From NCBI GenBank assembly GCA_946480835.1, contig CAMLLC010000009.1, forward strand, positions 17,030 to 81,029: a DNA stretch of 64,000 nucleotides. Reading direction: 5' to 3'. This document shows, one piece after another, positions 36,001 to 44,218 of this stretch. The notes under the pieces are model-generated. The model was given only the letters and a program-made list of their open reading frames with translations, was not told the DNA's origin and did no database searches. Both the position numbers and the translations under genes were made by a program. The DNA is from Entomomonas sp945283395. GTDB lineage: Bacteria; Pseudomonadota; Gammaproteobacteria; Pseudomonadales; Pseudomonadaceae. Each line of letters opens with the position of its first letter. The first letter of the stretch is position 1.

Positions 36001-37929
36001 TCTACACCACGTTTCTTGGCGGGAAGAGATAAAACTACCTTAGCACTTGATCTATCAAATTTGACTAAAAAATCACAAAATTTAAATGTTAAATTACAAA
36101 CTAAAGGCCTACTTAATTTAGTAGATAAGCAAACAGTTTATAAAGTTAGCTTACCAAAAGGAGAGCGTAAGACTTTAACCATTCCTATAAAAGCATCTGA
36201 GGGAGTAGGTAATGGCCAAATAATTGTTTCGGTGAGTGGTATAGCTACAGATTATGGAAATGTTATAGATATTCAACGTAGTTGGACGATTGGTACTAGA
36301 CCAGCTTATCCAGCTAAGCTAGAAACATTGCAAAGCGTTCTAGAGAAATCTATTTGGAATATACCAAAAGCAGCCATGGATAGTCTCAATCTAGAAGGTA
36401 GAGAGGGTATTATCCAGCTAACAACTCAGCCACCATTGGATATTGCTAAGCAAATTAGTTCATTAAATGCTTATCCTTATGGTTGTGCAGAGCAAACCAC
36501 AAGCCAGCTTTATCCTTCTTTGTATGCTAATGCTGAATTGTTAAAGCGTCTTAATATTACTACTAATCAAACCGATCAAAAGCGGCGTAATGCAATTGAA
36601 ATAGGAATAGGTCGTTTATTAGGGATGCAACGTTATAATGGCTCCTTCGGTTTATGGAGTAGTGATAGTAGCGAAGAATACTGGTTAACTGTATATGTTA
36701 CAGATTTCTTACAACGTGCTCGTGAAAGAGGCTATTCAGTACCTGACGTAGCATTACAAAAAGCTATTAAACGTTTACAGCAATACCTACAAAATAGTTC
36801 GGAGATAGAACCTTATTATTCTGATAGTGTAGATAAAACTCGTTTTGCTGTACAGGCTTATGCTGGTTATGTATTAGCTAATAGTAAACAAGCCCCATTA
36901 GGAGCATTACGTAATCTCTATGATAAGCGTGATAAAGCACCTTCAGGTCTGTCTTTAGTACAGTTAGGTGCTGCTTTAAAACTAATGGGAGATGGCGTAA
37001 AAGCCGATCATGCCTTGCAAGAAGGTATAGCCAAACAAAGAGATATACCTAAAAGATATTGGTGGATTGGCGATTATGGTAGTAACATAAGAGATGAAGC
37101 TCTTAAATTAAGCATAATACAAGAGCATAATTTATTAGTTGAAAAGCAAATATATCAAAGATTGTTTGATTTAAGCCAACAAGTAGCCAATAAGAATTGG
37201 TTGTCAACACAGGAGCGTAACTCATTATTCTTAGCTGGTTATAGACTAGCGCTGACACCTGAACAAAATTGGCAGGCTGAAATTGAAGTCGCAGGTAATA
37301 AGCATAAGTTAAGCAATAAGCAGCCCACTTATAAATTCTCTGCGCAAGAAATGCAAAAGATTAATACCTTAAAAGTGGAAAATAAATCAGCTGATGCAAG
37401 ACTTTACCAAACAGTCAATTTATCTGGTTATCCTAAGCATGCACCTAAAGCTACTTCTTATGATAGTTTAACTATCAGAAAAGAGTATTTAGACTTATCA
37501 GGTAGAACTATTAATTTAGCTCAAGTTAAAAGTGGCGATCTTATTATAGTTAGACTTCATCTTTATACTGAGCAACGCATTACTGATGCATTAGTAGTAG
37601 ATTTGCTACCAGCTGGATTGGAACTTGAAAATCAAAATCTTGCCCAGTCATCAGCTAGTCTAAAAGATGCTGCAGAAACCATTAAAGAGTCTTTAAAATC
37701 TATGCAAAAAGCTCGTATAGCTCATCAGGAGTTCCGGGATGATCGTTATATAGTTCAATTAGATTTAGCTTATGACTATAGTAATAGGAGAACGGATTTA
37801 CTTTATTTAGCAAGAGCTGTCACTCCTGGTGAATACTTAGTACCACCTGCTATCGTTGAATCTATGTACCGTCCTAATTGGCAAGCTACTAGTGACGCAC
37901 CCTCTTTATTGGTAGTTAGACCTCGTTAA
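33001..37929 (+). CDS. yfhM: Bacterial alpha-2-macroglobulin (YfhM-type)
   Basis: 1642 residues with a cleavable signal peptide (about 1-25, SPSYAEN). Domains: MG-like and bait regions through about residue 1000, then a thioester-containing domain with the intact thioester motif Cys1162-Ala-Glu-Gln1165 (YPYGCAEQTTSQLYP) and the alpha-alpha toroid, ending in the MG10-like region. In E. coli YfhM is a lipoprotein that traps foreign proteases and is linked to PbpC; here there is no lipobox at the mature N terminus, so it may be soluble in the periplasm. pbpC follows after a hairpin of 10-bp stem, as in other genomes. Confidence 0.93.
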   Translation: MNNKSWIVLPFIMASVLGLTSPSYAENNESSTKVAKVQDEDSLARRYANKQLKVIDVSEIQVNGVSTLSVTFSVPLKANQKFADKLHLVDSISGKVDGAWVLSKNQQELTLSHLEPKRKLVLTIDKGIQAVNNKFLTKEYIARFETKNLEPMLGFASKGALFPERLAEGLPVITLNVPQATVEFFKVKNTMLPKFLTKWGKKGSLQYWNAEEILNMMDLVYTGGFKLNAAKNTKETVLLPIAGIKPLQESGVYFAVLRQSGSYTETNPATVFTVSDIGLAAHRYKSNETLVVLAQSLETGKPISSVDIQAFDGSGKIIAEARTNTKGYVELTNMAKADMVLANNNGQTTMLRLKSSALDLSEFTVTGSKDTPFQFFIFGPRDLYRPGETVLLNALIRDKDGQAVKDMPVNVEVRSADGKAVRSFVWKPIQQGFYQYKLKISDDATTGRWSFIAKVGGKEVQNYNFNVEDFLPERLALELKASEQPLAPDSELEIDVTGRYLYGAPASGNLVSGQIYVRPSREAVAKLPGYQFGNIDEHDLAQNIDFSEFPLNKAGKGTISFKSQWQEVKSPINLIVQASLQETGGRPIVRRVVQPVWPDSELVGIRPLFAEKEIEEGSNAEFDIVLANVNGDKLPAKQLNVRFIHERRDYYWYYSDYDGWNSNFNQKDLVMDEQTIKISKGSTTKVSFPVDWGYYRLEVKNPENNLISSFKFRAGYWWQENTQEGGNVRPDQVKIVLDKASYKAGDTAKITVTPPAAGDGYLLIETSEGTLWWQPVTIPATGKTFEIPVTADWKRHDIYISALVVRPGERKAGVTPKRAVGILHLPLDRQARKIALELTAPEGMLPSKNLTIKVKAKDLAGQNLKQVNVLVAAVDVGILNITDYQTPDPFKAFFGRKAYGVDQLDVYGQLIEAGQGRLASLAFGGDAAIAKGGKKPDTSVTIVALQSKPLQLNDQGEGEVQLAIPDFNGELRIMAQAWTADSFGMAEAKTVVAAPVVVELSTPRFLAGRDKTTLALDLSNLTKKSQNLNVKLQTKGLLNLVDKQTVYKVSLPKGERKTLTIPIKASEGVGNGQIIVSVSGIATDYGNVIDIQRSWTIGTRPAYPAKLETLQSVLEKSIWNIPKAAMDSLNLEGREGIIQLTTQPPLDIAKQISSLNAYPYGCAEQTTSQLYPSLYANAELLKRLNITTNQTDQKRRNAIEIGIGRLLGMQRYNGSFGLWSSDSSEEYWLTVYVTDFLQRARERGYSVPDVALQKAIKRLQQYLQNSSEIEPYYSDSVDKTRFAVQAYAGYVLANSKQAPLGALRNLYDKRDKAPSGLSLVQLGAALKLMGDGVKADHALQEGIAKQRDIPKRYWWIGDYGSNIRDEALKLSIIQEHNLLVEKQIYQRLFDLSQQVANKNWLSTQERNSLFLAGYRLALTPEQNWQAEIEVAGNKHKLSNKQPTYKFSAQEMQKINTLKVENKSADARLYQTVNLSGYPKHAPKATSYDSLTIRKEYLDLSGRTINLAQVKSGDLIIVRLHLYTEQRITDALVVDLLPAGLELENQNLAQSSASLKDAAETIKESLKSMQKARIAHQEFRDDRYIVQLDLAYDYSNRRTDLLYLARAVTPGEYLVPPAIVESMYRPNWQATSDAPSLLVVRPR

Positions 37930-37946
37930 TGTTCTGCTGCTAGAAA

Positions 37947-37969
37947 AAAGGCGTACTCTGTACGCCTTT
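37947..37969 (+). terminator. Hairpin between macroglobulin and pbpC
   Basis: Perfect 10-bp stem AAAGGCGTAC/GTACGCCTTT, loop TCT. The T-tail is short (TTTAAATT), so it may only partly stop transcription into pbpC. Confidence 0.65.
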
Positions 37970-37976
37970 AAATTAG

Positions 37977-40328
37977 GTGAGAATAAATTTGGGTATTTGG
38001 CGTTTTCTAAAAAAATATTGGCGAATTTGGTTTGCAATACCTTTCTTTGTTATAACATTGTTATGGATAGCAGATAAATTATTCCCGCTTCCTATGCCTG
38101 ATGAAGGTATGGCTAGAGTAGTGTTAGCTAGTGATGGTACGCCTTTGTGGCGATTTGCTGATAAACAAGGTGTATGGCGTTACCCTATTAATATTAAGCA
38201 AGTGTCACCCTTTTATATTGAAGCATTACTTACGTATGAAGATAGATGGTTTTATGATCATCCAGGGATTAACCTCATTGCACTTGGAAGGGCTTTTTGG
38301 CAAAATTTAACAGGTGGTAAAATAATTTCTGGCGGTAGTACTTTATCCATGCAGGTAGCAAGGCTAATAGATCCCCACCCCCGTAGTTATTGGGGAAAAA
38401 TCCAGCAAATTTTTCGTACTATTCAATTAGAATGGCATTATTCAAAAGATGAAATTCTTACCTTTTATTTGAACCGCGCGCCCTATGGAGGAACTATAGA
38501 AGGTATAGCTGCTGCAAGTTGGACTTATTTAGGTAAGCCACCTAATCAGTTAACAAGAGCAGAGGCAGCATTATTAGCAGTTTTACCACAGGCCCCAAGT
38601 AGGTTAAGACCCGATCGTTATCCACAACGTGCCAAGTTAGCAAGGGATAAAGTTCTAGATAGATTAGGTGACTTTGCTATCTGGCCTAAGCACATAATTA
38701 ATGAAATAAAACAAGAAAATATCTTTCTAGCTGAACGGCAAGAACCACAAATGGCACCTTTATTAGCAAGACGGCTTTATAATGAAAATAAGACGGCTGT
38801 AATAGAAACTACTATAGATGTTGGTTTGCAGCGTCGTCTAGAAGATTTATTAAAAAGCTGGCAAATTAAATTACCCGAATATACTTCTGCTGCTATACTA
38901 ATAGTAGATCATCAAACAATGCAAGTAAAAGCCTATATAGGCTCAATAGATATTCAGGATGAAAAAAGATTTGGCCATGTTGACATGGTGACAGCTATTC
39001 GCTCTCCTGGCTCTACCCTGAAGCCTTTTTTGTATGCAATGGCAATGGATGAAGGATTAATTCATTCTGAATCATTATTACAAGATGTCCCAAGACGTTA
39101 CGGTAATTATAAGCCTGGTAATTTTTCAGCTGGCTTTATTGGTCCCGTTTCTGCTAGTGAAGCTTTAGCTATGTCCCTTAATTTACCAGCTGTACAGCTA
39201 TTAGAGGCTTATGGTCCGAAAAGATTTTATGGTGAGTTAAAAGGAGCGGGAGTTAAGTTATTATTACCCGTTATGTCAGAGCCGAATTTAGCAGTTATTT
39301 TAGGTGGAGTAGGAACAAATCTTGAGAATTTAGTGGCAGCTTATAGTGCCTTTGCTAGGAAGGGTAAAGTAGCTCAACTAATCTTTAAACCAACTGATCC
39401 ATTAGTTGAAAGACCTCTAATATCAGCTGGTTCCGCATGGATTATAAAGCGTATCCTAGCAGGCCAAACACAACCTGATAGAGACCCTAGAGCACGGCTA
39501 GTGCAAAATAATATTTTAGCTTGGAAAACGGGTACTAGTTATGGCTTTAGAGACGCTTGGGCAATAGGTGTAGGTCCTCGTTACTTAATGGGTATTTGGA
39601 TAGGAAGACCAGATGGTACGCCAGTGCCTGGTCAGTTCGGCATGGCCTCTGCTACTCCACTATTATTGCAAGCACATGATTTAGCCATGAGTTACAATAC
39701 CAATAAAATTCACATGCTTACTGAAAGTACACAGCCCAGTAGTGTCGGTGTAGCTGCTATTTGTTGGCCATCGGGACAACCTTTAGCTATTACTGATACA
39801 AACTGCCGTAAAGAAAGATTTGCTTGGACCTTAGGCGGTCTGACTCCTCCTACTTTACAAGCAGCAGATCAACCATTGGGAATAGGAATAAGTCAAACAA
39901 TTTGGGTTAATAAAAAAGGATTACAAGTAGCTGCTGATTGCCCAGAAGCAACCCCAAAGCGTATAGACCTATGGCCTGCGCCACTGGAGCCTTGGTTGAT
40001 AAGCAAAGAAAGACGTACCAGACGTTTACCCAAAGTTGATACAACCTGCCCACCTTTAACTTTATCTTACTCCTCGCCTGTGTTTATTGTTGGAGTTAGA
40101 CAAGGTGATAAACTTCGATTACCTGCTAGCAATAAACAACCCTTAGCATTAAAACTTTCTTCTTTAGGTGGTGCAGGGCAACGTTGGTGGTTTTTAAATG
40201 GGGTATTGATTAAAGAATCAGCACCTGATGAAGCCTTTGATAAAGTTTTTATGCATAAGGGTAAGCAACAACTTACCTTATTAGATGAAATAGGACAAAC
40301 AGCAACTATTGAATTTTCCATAGAATAA
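37977..40328 (+). CDS. pbpC: Penicillin-binding protein 1C
   Basis: 783 residues. One membrane anchor (about 15-35), a GT51 glycosyltransferase domain with TYEDRWFYDHPGIN (catalytic Glu), a transpeptidase domain with SPGSTLKPF (Ser nucleophile, SxxK), SLN and KTGTSYGFRDAWAIG, and the C-terminal BiPBP_C domain (about 690-783). It polymerises and crosslinks peptidoglycan. The GTG at 37977 has no clear ribosome site; the TTG at 37989 has AGGTGAG at good spacing and may be the real start (779 residues). It neighbours the macroglobulin that guards the cell if the wall is breached, and mtgA. Confidence 0.93.
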   Translation: MRINLGIWRFLKKYWRIWFAIPFFVITLLWIADKLFPLPMPDEGMARVVLASDGTPLWRFADKQGVWRYPINIKQVSPFYIEALLTYEDRWFYDHPGINLIALGRAFWQNLTGGKIISGGSTLSMQVARLIDPHPRSYWGKIQQIFRTIQLEWHYSKDEILTFYLNRAPYGGTIEGIAAASWTYLGKPPNQLTRAEAALLAVLPQAPSRLRPDRYPQRAKLARDKVLDRLGDFAIWPKHIINEIKQENIFLAERQEPQMAPLLARRLYNENKTAVIETTIDVGLQRRLEDLLKSWQIKLPEYTSAAILIVDHQTMQVKAYIGSIDIQDEKRFGHVDMVTAIRSPGSTLKPFLYAMAMDEGLIHSESLLQDVPRRYGNYKPGNFSAGFIGPVSASEALAMSLNLPAVQLLEAYGPKRFYGELKGAGVKLLLPVMSEPNLAVILGGVGTNLENLVAAYSAFARKGKVAQLIFKPTDPLVERPLISAGSAWIIKRILAGQTQPDRDPRARLVQNNILAWKTGTSYGFRDAWAIGVGPRYLMGIWIGRPDGTPVPGQFGMASATPLLLQAHDLAMSYNTNKIHMLTESTQPSSVGVAAICWPSGQPLAITDTNCRKERFAWTLGGLTPPTLQAADQPLGIGISQTIWVNKKGLQVAADCPEATPKRIDLWPAPLEPWLISKERRTRRLPKVDTTCPPLTLSYSSPVFIVGVRQGDKLRLPASNKQPLALKLSSLGGAGQRWWFLNGVLIKESAPDEAFDKVFMHKGKQQLTLLDEIGQTATIEFSIE

Positions 40329-40370
40329 AATGCTATACTTTCCAGTAAGATAATTATCAATTAAATATCC

Positions 40371-41123
40371 ATGCAAAAATTACTAAAAATTATGCAATCT
40401 ATATACAGTTTTTTTAGAAAACTTGTTAAATATATTATCTTTACGGTAGTAGCGCTCTTGTTATTATCAGTATTATTAGTCTTGAGTCTGCGATGGATTA
40501 ATCCTATTACAACAACCCTGATAGTTGAACGTAAAATCGAAAGTTGGCGAACAGGCCAGCCTATTAATATTTTAAGACAATGGAGAGGTCGCTATCAAAT
40601 AGCAGATGATCTTAAATTAGCAGTCATAGCTTCAGAAGACCAAAATTTTCCTTTTCATCACGGCTTTGATATGGAAGCTATAGAAAAGGCACTTAAACAT
40701 AATGCCGAAGGTGGAAAGTTAAGAGGGGCTAGCACTATTAGTCAGCAAGTGGCTAAAAATATCTTTTTATGGTCAGGTCGTAGTTGGTTCCGTAAAGGTT
40801 TAGAAGTGTGGTTTACGGCATGGATAGAGGTTTTGTGGACAAAAGAGCGAATCTTAGAAATATACTTGAATAGTGTTGAATGGGGAAATGGTATTTTTGG
40901 GGCAGAAGCAGCTGCACAATACTATTTTCATGTTTCTGCTAGAGATATAACTAGACAACAGGCTAGTTTAATGGCTGCCGTATTGCCCAATCCTAGAATT
41001 TGGAATCCTGCACAACCTATAAGTTACATCAAAAAGCGTTCGTTATGGGTACAAAAACAAATGAATAACCTAGGAGGTAATGCATTTATAAGAAAATTAA
41101 GATGTGGTAATAACTGTCTCTAA
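40371..41123 (+). CDS. mtgA: Monofunctional peptidoglycan glycosyltransferase
   Basis: 250 residues. One membrane segment (about 20-43), then a single GT51 domain with ASEDQNFPFHHGFD (catalytic Glu) and GASTISQQVAKNIFLW, and no transpeptidase. This is the MtgA layout. It elongates glycan strands at the inner membrane surface. It starts 42 bases after pbpC, so co-transcription is likely. An internal Met (residue 9) is an alternative start. Confidence 0.93.
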   Translation: MQKLLKIMQSIYSFFRKLVKYIIFTVVALLLLSVLLVLSLRWINPITTTLIVERKIESWRTGQPINILRQWRGRYQIADDLKLAVIASEDQNFPFHHGFDMEAIEKALKHNAEGGKLRGASTISQQVAKNIFLWSGRSWFRKGLEVWFTAWIEVLWTKERILEIYLNSVEWGNGIFGAEAAAQYYFHVSARDITRQQASLMAAVLPNPRIWNPAQPISYIKKRSLWVQKQMNNLGGNAFIRKLRCGNNCL

Positions 41124-41515
41124 ATTAATTTAATTAGGTAAAACAACTTTTGAAAAAGGATAAAAATACTAAAAATCTATATTCTTAAAAATGCCTAAAT
41201 GTCATCGATTTAATTATTATTTCAGTTTCTACATTGTTTTAAAATGAAATATATCTTATAAATCATTAGATTATCAAGGAGTAGTGCACGTTTACAGCTA
41301 TTATTTCATCCCTTGGCTGTCTGTAACAATTATTTACTATCAAAATACTATGCTTAAATATGTTAGATAAATAAGATAATGGATATGGCAATAAATAATG
41401 AAAAGATTGACTTCAAGAATTGAAAAAAAATACTACGTATTGCTTAAAAATTAGAGCAGTAAGTTGAATGTGTTAATTATAAGTAGTGTGACCGCAATAA
41501 CTATTTAAACACTTG
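41124..41515. other. 392-base gap after mtgA
   Basis: AT-rich, no open frame, no clear terminator and no RNA signature seen. It borders the accessory remnant region that begins at 41516. Confidence 0.5.
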
Positions 41516-42292
41516 TTAAAACAAAGGGATTAAAAAACTGTTTCCGTATTCGTTCATATGACCCTTATCATAATATAAGGGTTTTTTATTTTTACTACCT
41601 AAACATTTACCTTGTTTACAGAGAAAAGGTGTAGGATCTAAGATAACAGCATTACAATCAGTATCTAATACGTTGAGTATAGGGGAGTTAGTAATAGACT
41701 GCTCGTGATAGTCTTCTATTGGAATGGAATAATCTTTGTCTATTATAGCTAAATATTTGGGGACATTTACAGCCATTGCAGGTGTCTTTTTGGCAATGTA
41801 AACAGGATTTGATTTAGAAATATTACAAATAATATTTTTATAAAATGTAATATTTTCTGTTAACTGATCGTTATTATTAGCAGTAGCCATTTCATTGATA
41901 AAAATAACTGGTATTCCTTGATAGTTTTTTAACTCGTTAAGTTTATCTTTTATGAATTTTCGACAGCCTTTATATCTAGGCTTTTTTGTTTTATAGCCTG
42001 CAAAAAAGCCTGCATAGGTCCATTGTAGAGTCGCCCCCTTAGGTATTTGTTTTAGCTACTGCGCTAAAAAGTGAATTGCCAAAACTATCCCCTAATACTA
42101 TAGCAGATACTTTGCCATTACCAATTTTACAAATTGGATAGTCAATAGTTTCCTGCATAAGTAAGCAGTTTGAGTTTGGGTTTATTTTATTATTTGCTTC
42201 AATAAATAAGAGTCTTTCTCTAGGATTAAAATTAATTAGCATTATTGTTATAAAAGGAAACAAAAAAAATAAAAGAATTAGCTTAGAAAATT
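41516..42292 (-). pseudogene. SGNH-domain remnant of an O-acyltransferase (OafA/YrhL type)
   Basis: Two frames join into one sequence. 42263-42039 gives a trailing membrane helix then the catalytic block VSAIVLGDSFGNSLF (GDS, active Ser). 42038-41891 continues in another frame as GATLQWTYAGFFAGY, and 41890-41516 ends with DPTPFLCKQGKC and the Ser-Asp-His-type close YYDKGHMNEYG. This is the C-terminal SGNH domain that follows acyltransferase-3 membrane domains. The ten-helix N-terminal part is missing, a stop precedes the last helix, and TAA plus a frameshift at a GGGGG run (about 42030) breaks the middle. Such enzymes O-acetylate surface sugars. Confidence 0.8.
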
Positions 42293-42436
42293 TTTATAAA
42301 ACAAAAAAAACAATGAATAATGTTATTACCGTATAATGTACAACTCACACATAGCGGCTTTACCAATTAGGAAAATGATACGATTCAGAATATTACTAAT
42401 ATTTGTGCCGTAACAGTTGCTTTACTCAGTCTTGTT

Positions 42437-42880
42437 GTGACGTACATTATTTTTTATAAAAATACATCACCTGAGGTTATTGCATACTTAAAAACAGGAA
42501 AAGATAAAGCCAAGTCTGTTATATATTTAGAAATTAAAAATATAGGTAACGATTTTGCTCGGGATTTTGAAATTTATATTGATTCAAAAATAGAGGTTTT
42601 AACAAAGCTACAAGATATTAAAATTGAATTTCCATTTTTTCAACCTCAAGCCTGTCTGGAATATTTTGTTGGAGTTGGGCATACGTTGTTAGGCGAAGAT
42701 GTTCAGATTATAGTAAAAGTCAAATATAAGGCTAAAGCCCCTATTTTTAATTTTAGTATAAAAAAGGAACATGTATACATCCTTAAGCAAAAAACGTTTT
42801 CATATCTTGATGCAGCGGATAATAGCAACTTAGCTAATATCGCGGATATCCTAAGAAAAATAGAAAAAAAGATAAAATAA
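42437..42880 (+). CDS. Membrane-anchored small protein, possibly frameshifted at start
   Basis: 147 residues from a GTG at 42437. The same frame is open back to 42371 and reads NICAVTVALLSLVVTYIIFY, a full membrane segment, but has no ATG. In another frame ATG at 42375, preceded by AGGAA, reads MIRFRILLIFV and stops exactly where this frame's helix begins. One base change would give a natural signal anchor, so an indel near 42407 is likely. The soluble part (about 15-147) has an immunoglobulin-like FARDFEIYIDSKIE strand pattern and no known family. Confidence 0.5.
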   Translation: MTYIIFYKNTSPEVIAYLKTGKDKAKSVIYLEIKNIGNDFARDFEIYIDSKIEVLTKLQDIKIEFPFFQPQACLEYFVGVGHTLLGEDVQIIVKVKYKAKAPIFNFSIKKEHVYILKQKTFSYLDAADNSNLANIADILRKIEKKIK

Positions 42881-42881
42881 A

Positions 42882-42902
42882 AAGGGCGCATAATGCGCCC
42901 TT
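42882..42902. terminator. Bidirectional terminator
   Basis: Perfect 9-bp stem AAGGGCGCA/TGCGCCCTT with loop TAA between convergent small genes. On the minus strand the 3' arm is followed by TTTATTTTATC. Confidence 0.75.
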
Positions 42903-42917
42903 GATGTATGGTATTTA

Positions 42918-43112
42918 CTATTTAAAAAAGGTAGCGTAAATAGAAATAGCTAACCCTAGAATGCCTATTGTAGCAGCTGCTATAGTTAACCTCATCATCC
43001 AATCTGCTGTTTGTTGTTGGGCTATATATATATTTGCCTCTGGGTCGCCATACCCTGCACATTCATTAGTTAACCTTTTTGCCGCGTTATTAAACTCTAT
43101 TGTTTTTATCAT
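42918..43112 (-). CDS. Small single-helix membrane protein
   Basis: 64 residues; a polar half (TNECAGYGDPEANIYIAQQQ) is followed by one membrane segment (about 42-62). AAAGGG seven bases before the ATG is a strong ribosome site and overlaps the stop of the MqsA-like remnant, so they were once an operon. It resembles small cargo genes of genomic islands; no family recognised. Confidence 0.6.
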   Translation of the reverse strand: MIKTIEFNNAAKRLTNECAGYGDPEANIYIAQQQTADWMMRLTIAAATIGILGLAISIYATFFK

Positions 43113-43115
43113 ATA

Positions 43116-43283
43116 TTACCCTTTGATCTCGGCTAATAACTCTGGGTGTTTGTCTAATAGTCGTAGTAGTTGAATTAGCGCTTCTGGTGGCTTGTTCTTG
43201 CCTGTCTCGTAGCGTGAAAACGCATTAACGCCACCACCAAATATTTTAGCGGCTTCGCGTTGGTCAAGTTTTAATTTTTTACG
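43116..43283 (-). pseudogene. MqsA/YgiT-type antitoxin remnant (HTH domain only)
   Basis: The frame reads KKLKLDQREAAKIFGGGVNA followed by FSRYETGKNKPPEAL and a KHPELLAEIKG end. This is the Cro/CI-like DNA-binding half of MqsA/YgiT antitoxins. The N-terminal zinc-binding half (CxxC pairs) is absent and there is no start codon in frame before a TAG, so the gene is broken. No MqsR toxin was found beside it. Confidence 0.8.
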
Positions 43284-43440
43284 TGGATACCGCCGTGATG
43301 AGTTTACCTGCTATCGTTTCCTCTTTATTGCCTGCCACTAGCTTTTTATCATTTTCTAGTATGGTTTTTTCAACGTTCCTATAAGTATCTTTTGATTGAT
43401 ACACATTAATATTTCGTTCATAGCTTTGGTCGGTTATCAT
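43279..43440 (-). pseudogene. Repetitive beta-spike scrap, VgrG-like
   Basis: 53 codons from an ATG at 43440, with short repeats ERNINVYQSKDTYRNVEKTI and LENDKKLVAGNKEETIAGKL. Alternating polar/hydrophobic residues with Thr/Asn/Glu at turns resemble the triple beta-prism repeats of VgrG or phage tail spikes. It ends inside the MqsA remnant. It is probably a fragment fused to that remnant by deletion. Confidence 0.35.
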
Positions 43441-43676
43441 ACCGTAAGTTGTTCGGGTCTAATCGCCGTCAACACTTGCCGACTGATAGGCACCGGGGCC
43501 ATCTTGCTATATTGATACACCATGACCTGCAGGGGGCTATCTTTCACCGTTACACTTAGCAGATATTGTTAATTTAGATCCATTAGCACAGATTGATACT
43601 GATTAGTTGAGCTGTGGACGTAATGTGGATGTTTGCAATATAAGAAAAAGCTTAAGAGGTTAATTTGAGGGCAATA
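43441..43676. other. Remnant DNA of mixed composition before tRNA-Leu
   Basis: The minus strand carries an open stretch (about 43440-43575) reading VTVKDSPLQVMVYQYSKMAP and VPISRQVLTAIRPEQL, ending in a TGA that overlaps the next ATG by four bases. It has no start codon and no family I know. Runs such as CACCGGGGCC are richer in GC than the genome, suggesting foreign origin. Confidence 0.4.
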
Positions 43677-43679
43677 AAA

Positions 43680-43711
43680 AAAGCCTTGCAAGTATTATTT
43701 TGCAAGGCTTT
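43680..43711 (-). terminator. Terminator of tRNA-Leu
   Basis: Stem AAAGCCTTGCA/TGCAAGGCTTT around a 10-base loop, followed on the minus strand by a T-run; 5 bases past the tRNA 3' end. Confidence 0.88.
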
Positions 43712-43716
43712 TAATA

Positions 43717-43804
43717 TGGTGCCCGGGACCGGAGTCGAACCGGTACGGGTTATTCACCCGAGGGATTTTAAGTCCCTTGTGTCTACCAATTTCACCACCC
43801 GGGC
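43717..43804 (-). tRNA. tRNA-Leu (anticodon TAA)
   Basis: 88 bases on the minus strand. Acceptor GCCCGGG pairs with CCCGGGC, the D arm has TGGTGAAATTGGTAGACA, the anticodon loop CTTAAAA gives anticodon TAA, a long variable arm (CTCGGGTGAATAACCCG) marks a class II Leu tRNA, and the T arm GGTTCGACTCC is canonical. CCA is encoded. It reads UUA/UUG codons. Gene remnants lie on its 3' side (41516-43676), the usual side for integrated elements. Confidence 0.97.
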
Positions 43805-44218
43805 ATGGAATATGCTAAGTATATAGGTAATAAACTATAAATAGTTAACTACCGTATGGGCGAGCTATTATAGGGATTTTTTTATAAAAAACAACCGTTA
43901 TTTTGATAAATTATAAAATTATTTGTAATGTTTGTTATTCAATCTAAAAAATATTTTTATAATAAGGTGTTAAGTAAAAAAGAGCTTTAAAATTAACGCG
44001 CCCTTATTTTAAAGTAGAAATATTTTGTTTGATTTTTAATTACTTAATAAAGGGCAAGATAATCAGAAAATTATATAATATGGGACAATGAATTTTAATT
44101 TATGAAATGCAACTGTTTTGCAAAAAAATGCTCTTATCATAGTCAATTTTGATTGAAGCTGATAAGCTGATATTTTATTTTTACCTTAGTTAACTATGAA
44201 TGGTCATAAGGAAATAGT
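43805..44218. other. 414-base promoter region of the FKBP gene
   Basis: Very AT-rich. Must contain the tRNA-Leu promoter (minus) and the FKBP promoter (plus). No other structure recognised. Confidence 0.55.

Noticed and set aside
43441..43720. att direct repeat of the tRNA-Leu 3' end
   Set aside because: A GGCACCGGGGCC-like stretch near 43490 does not match the tRNA end; no repeat found in the window.
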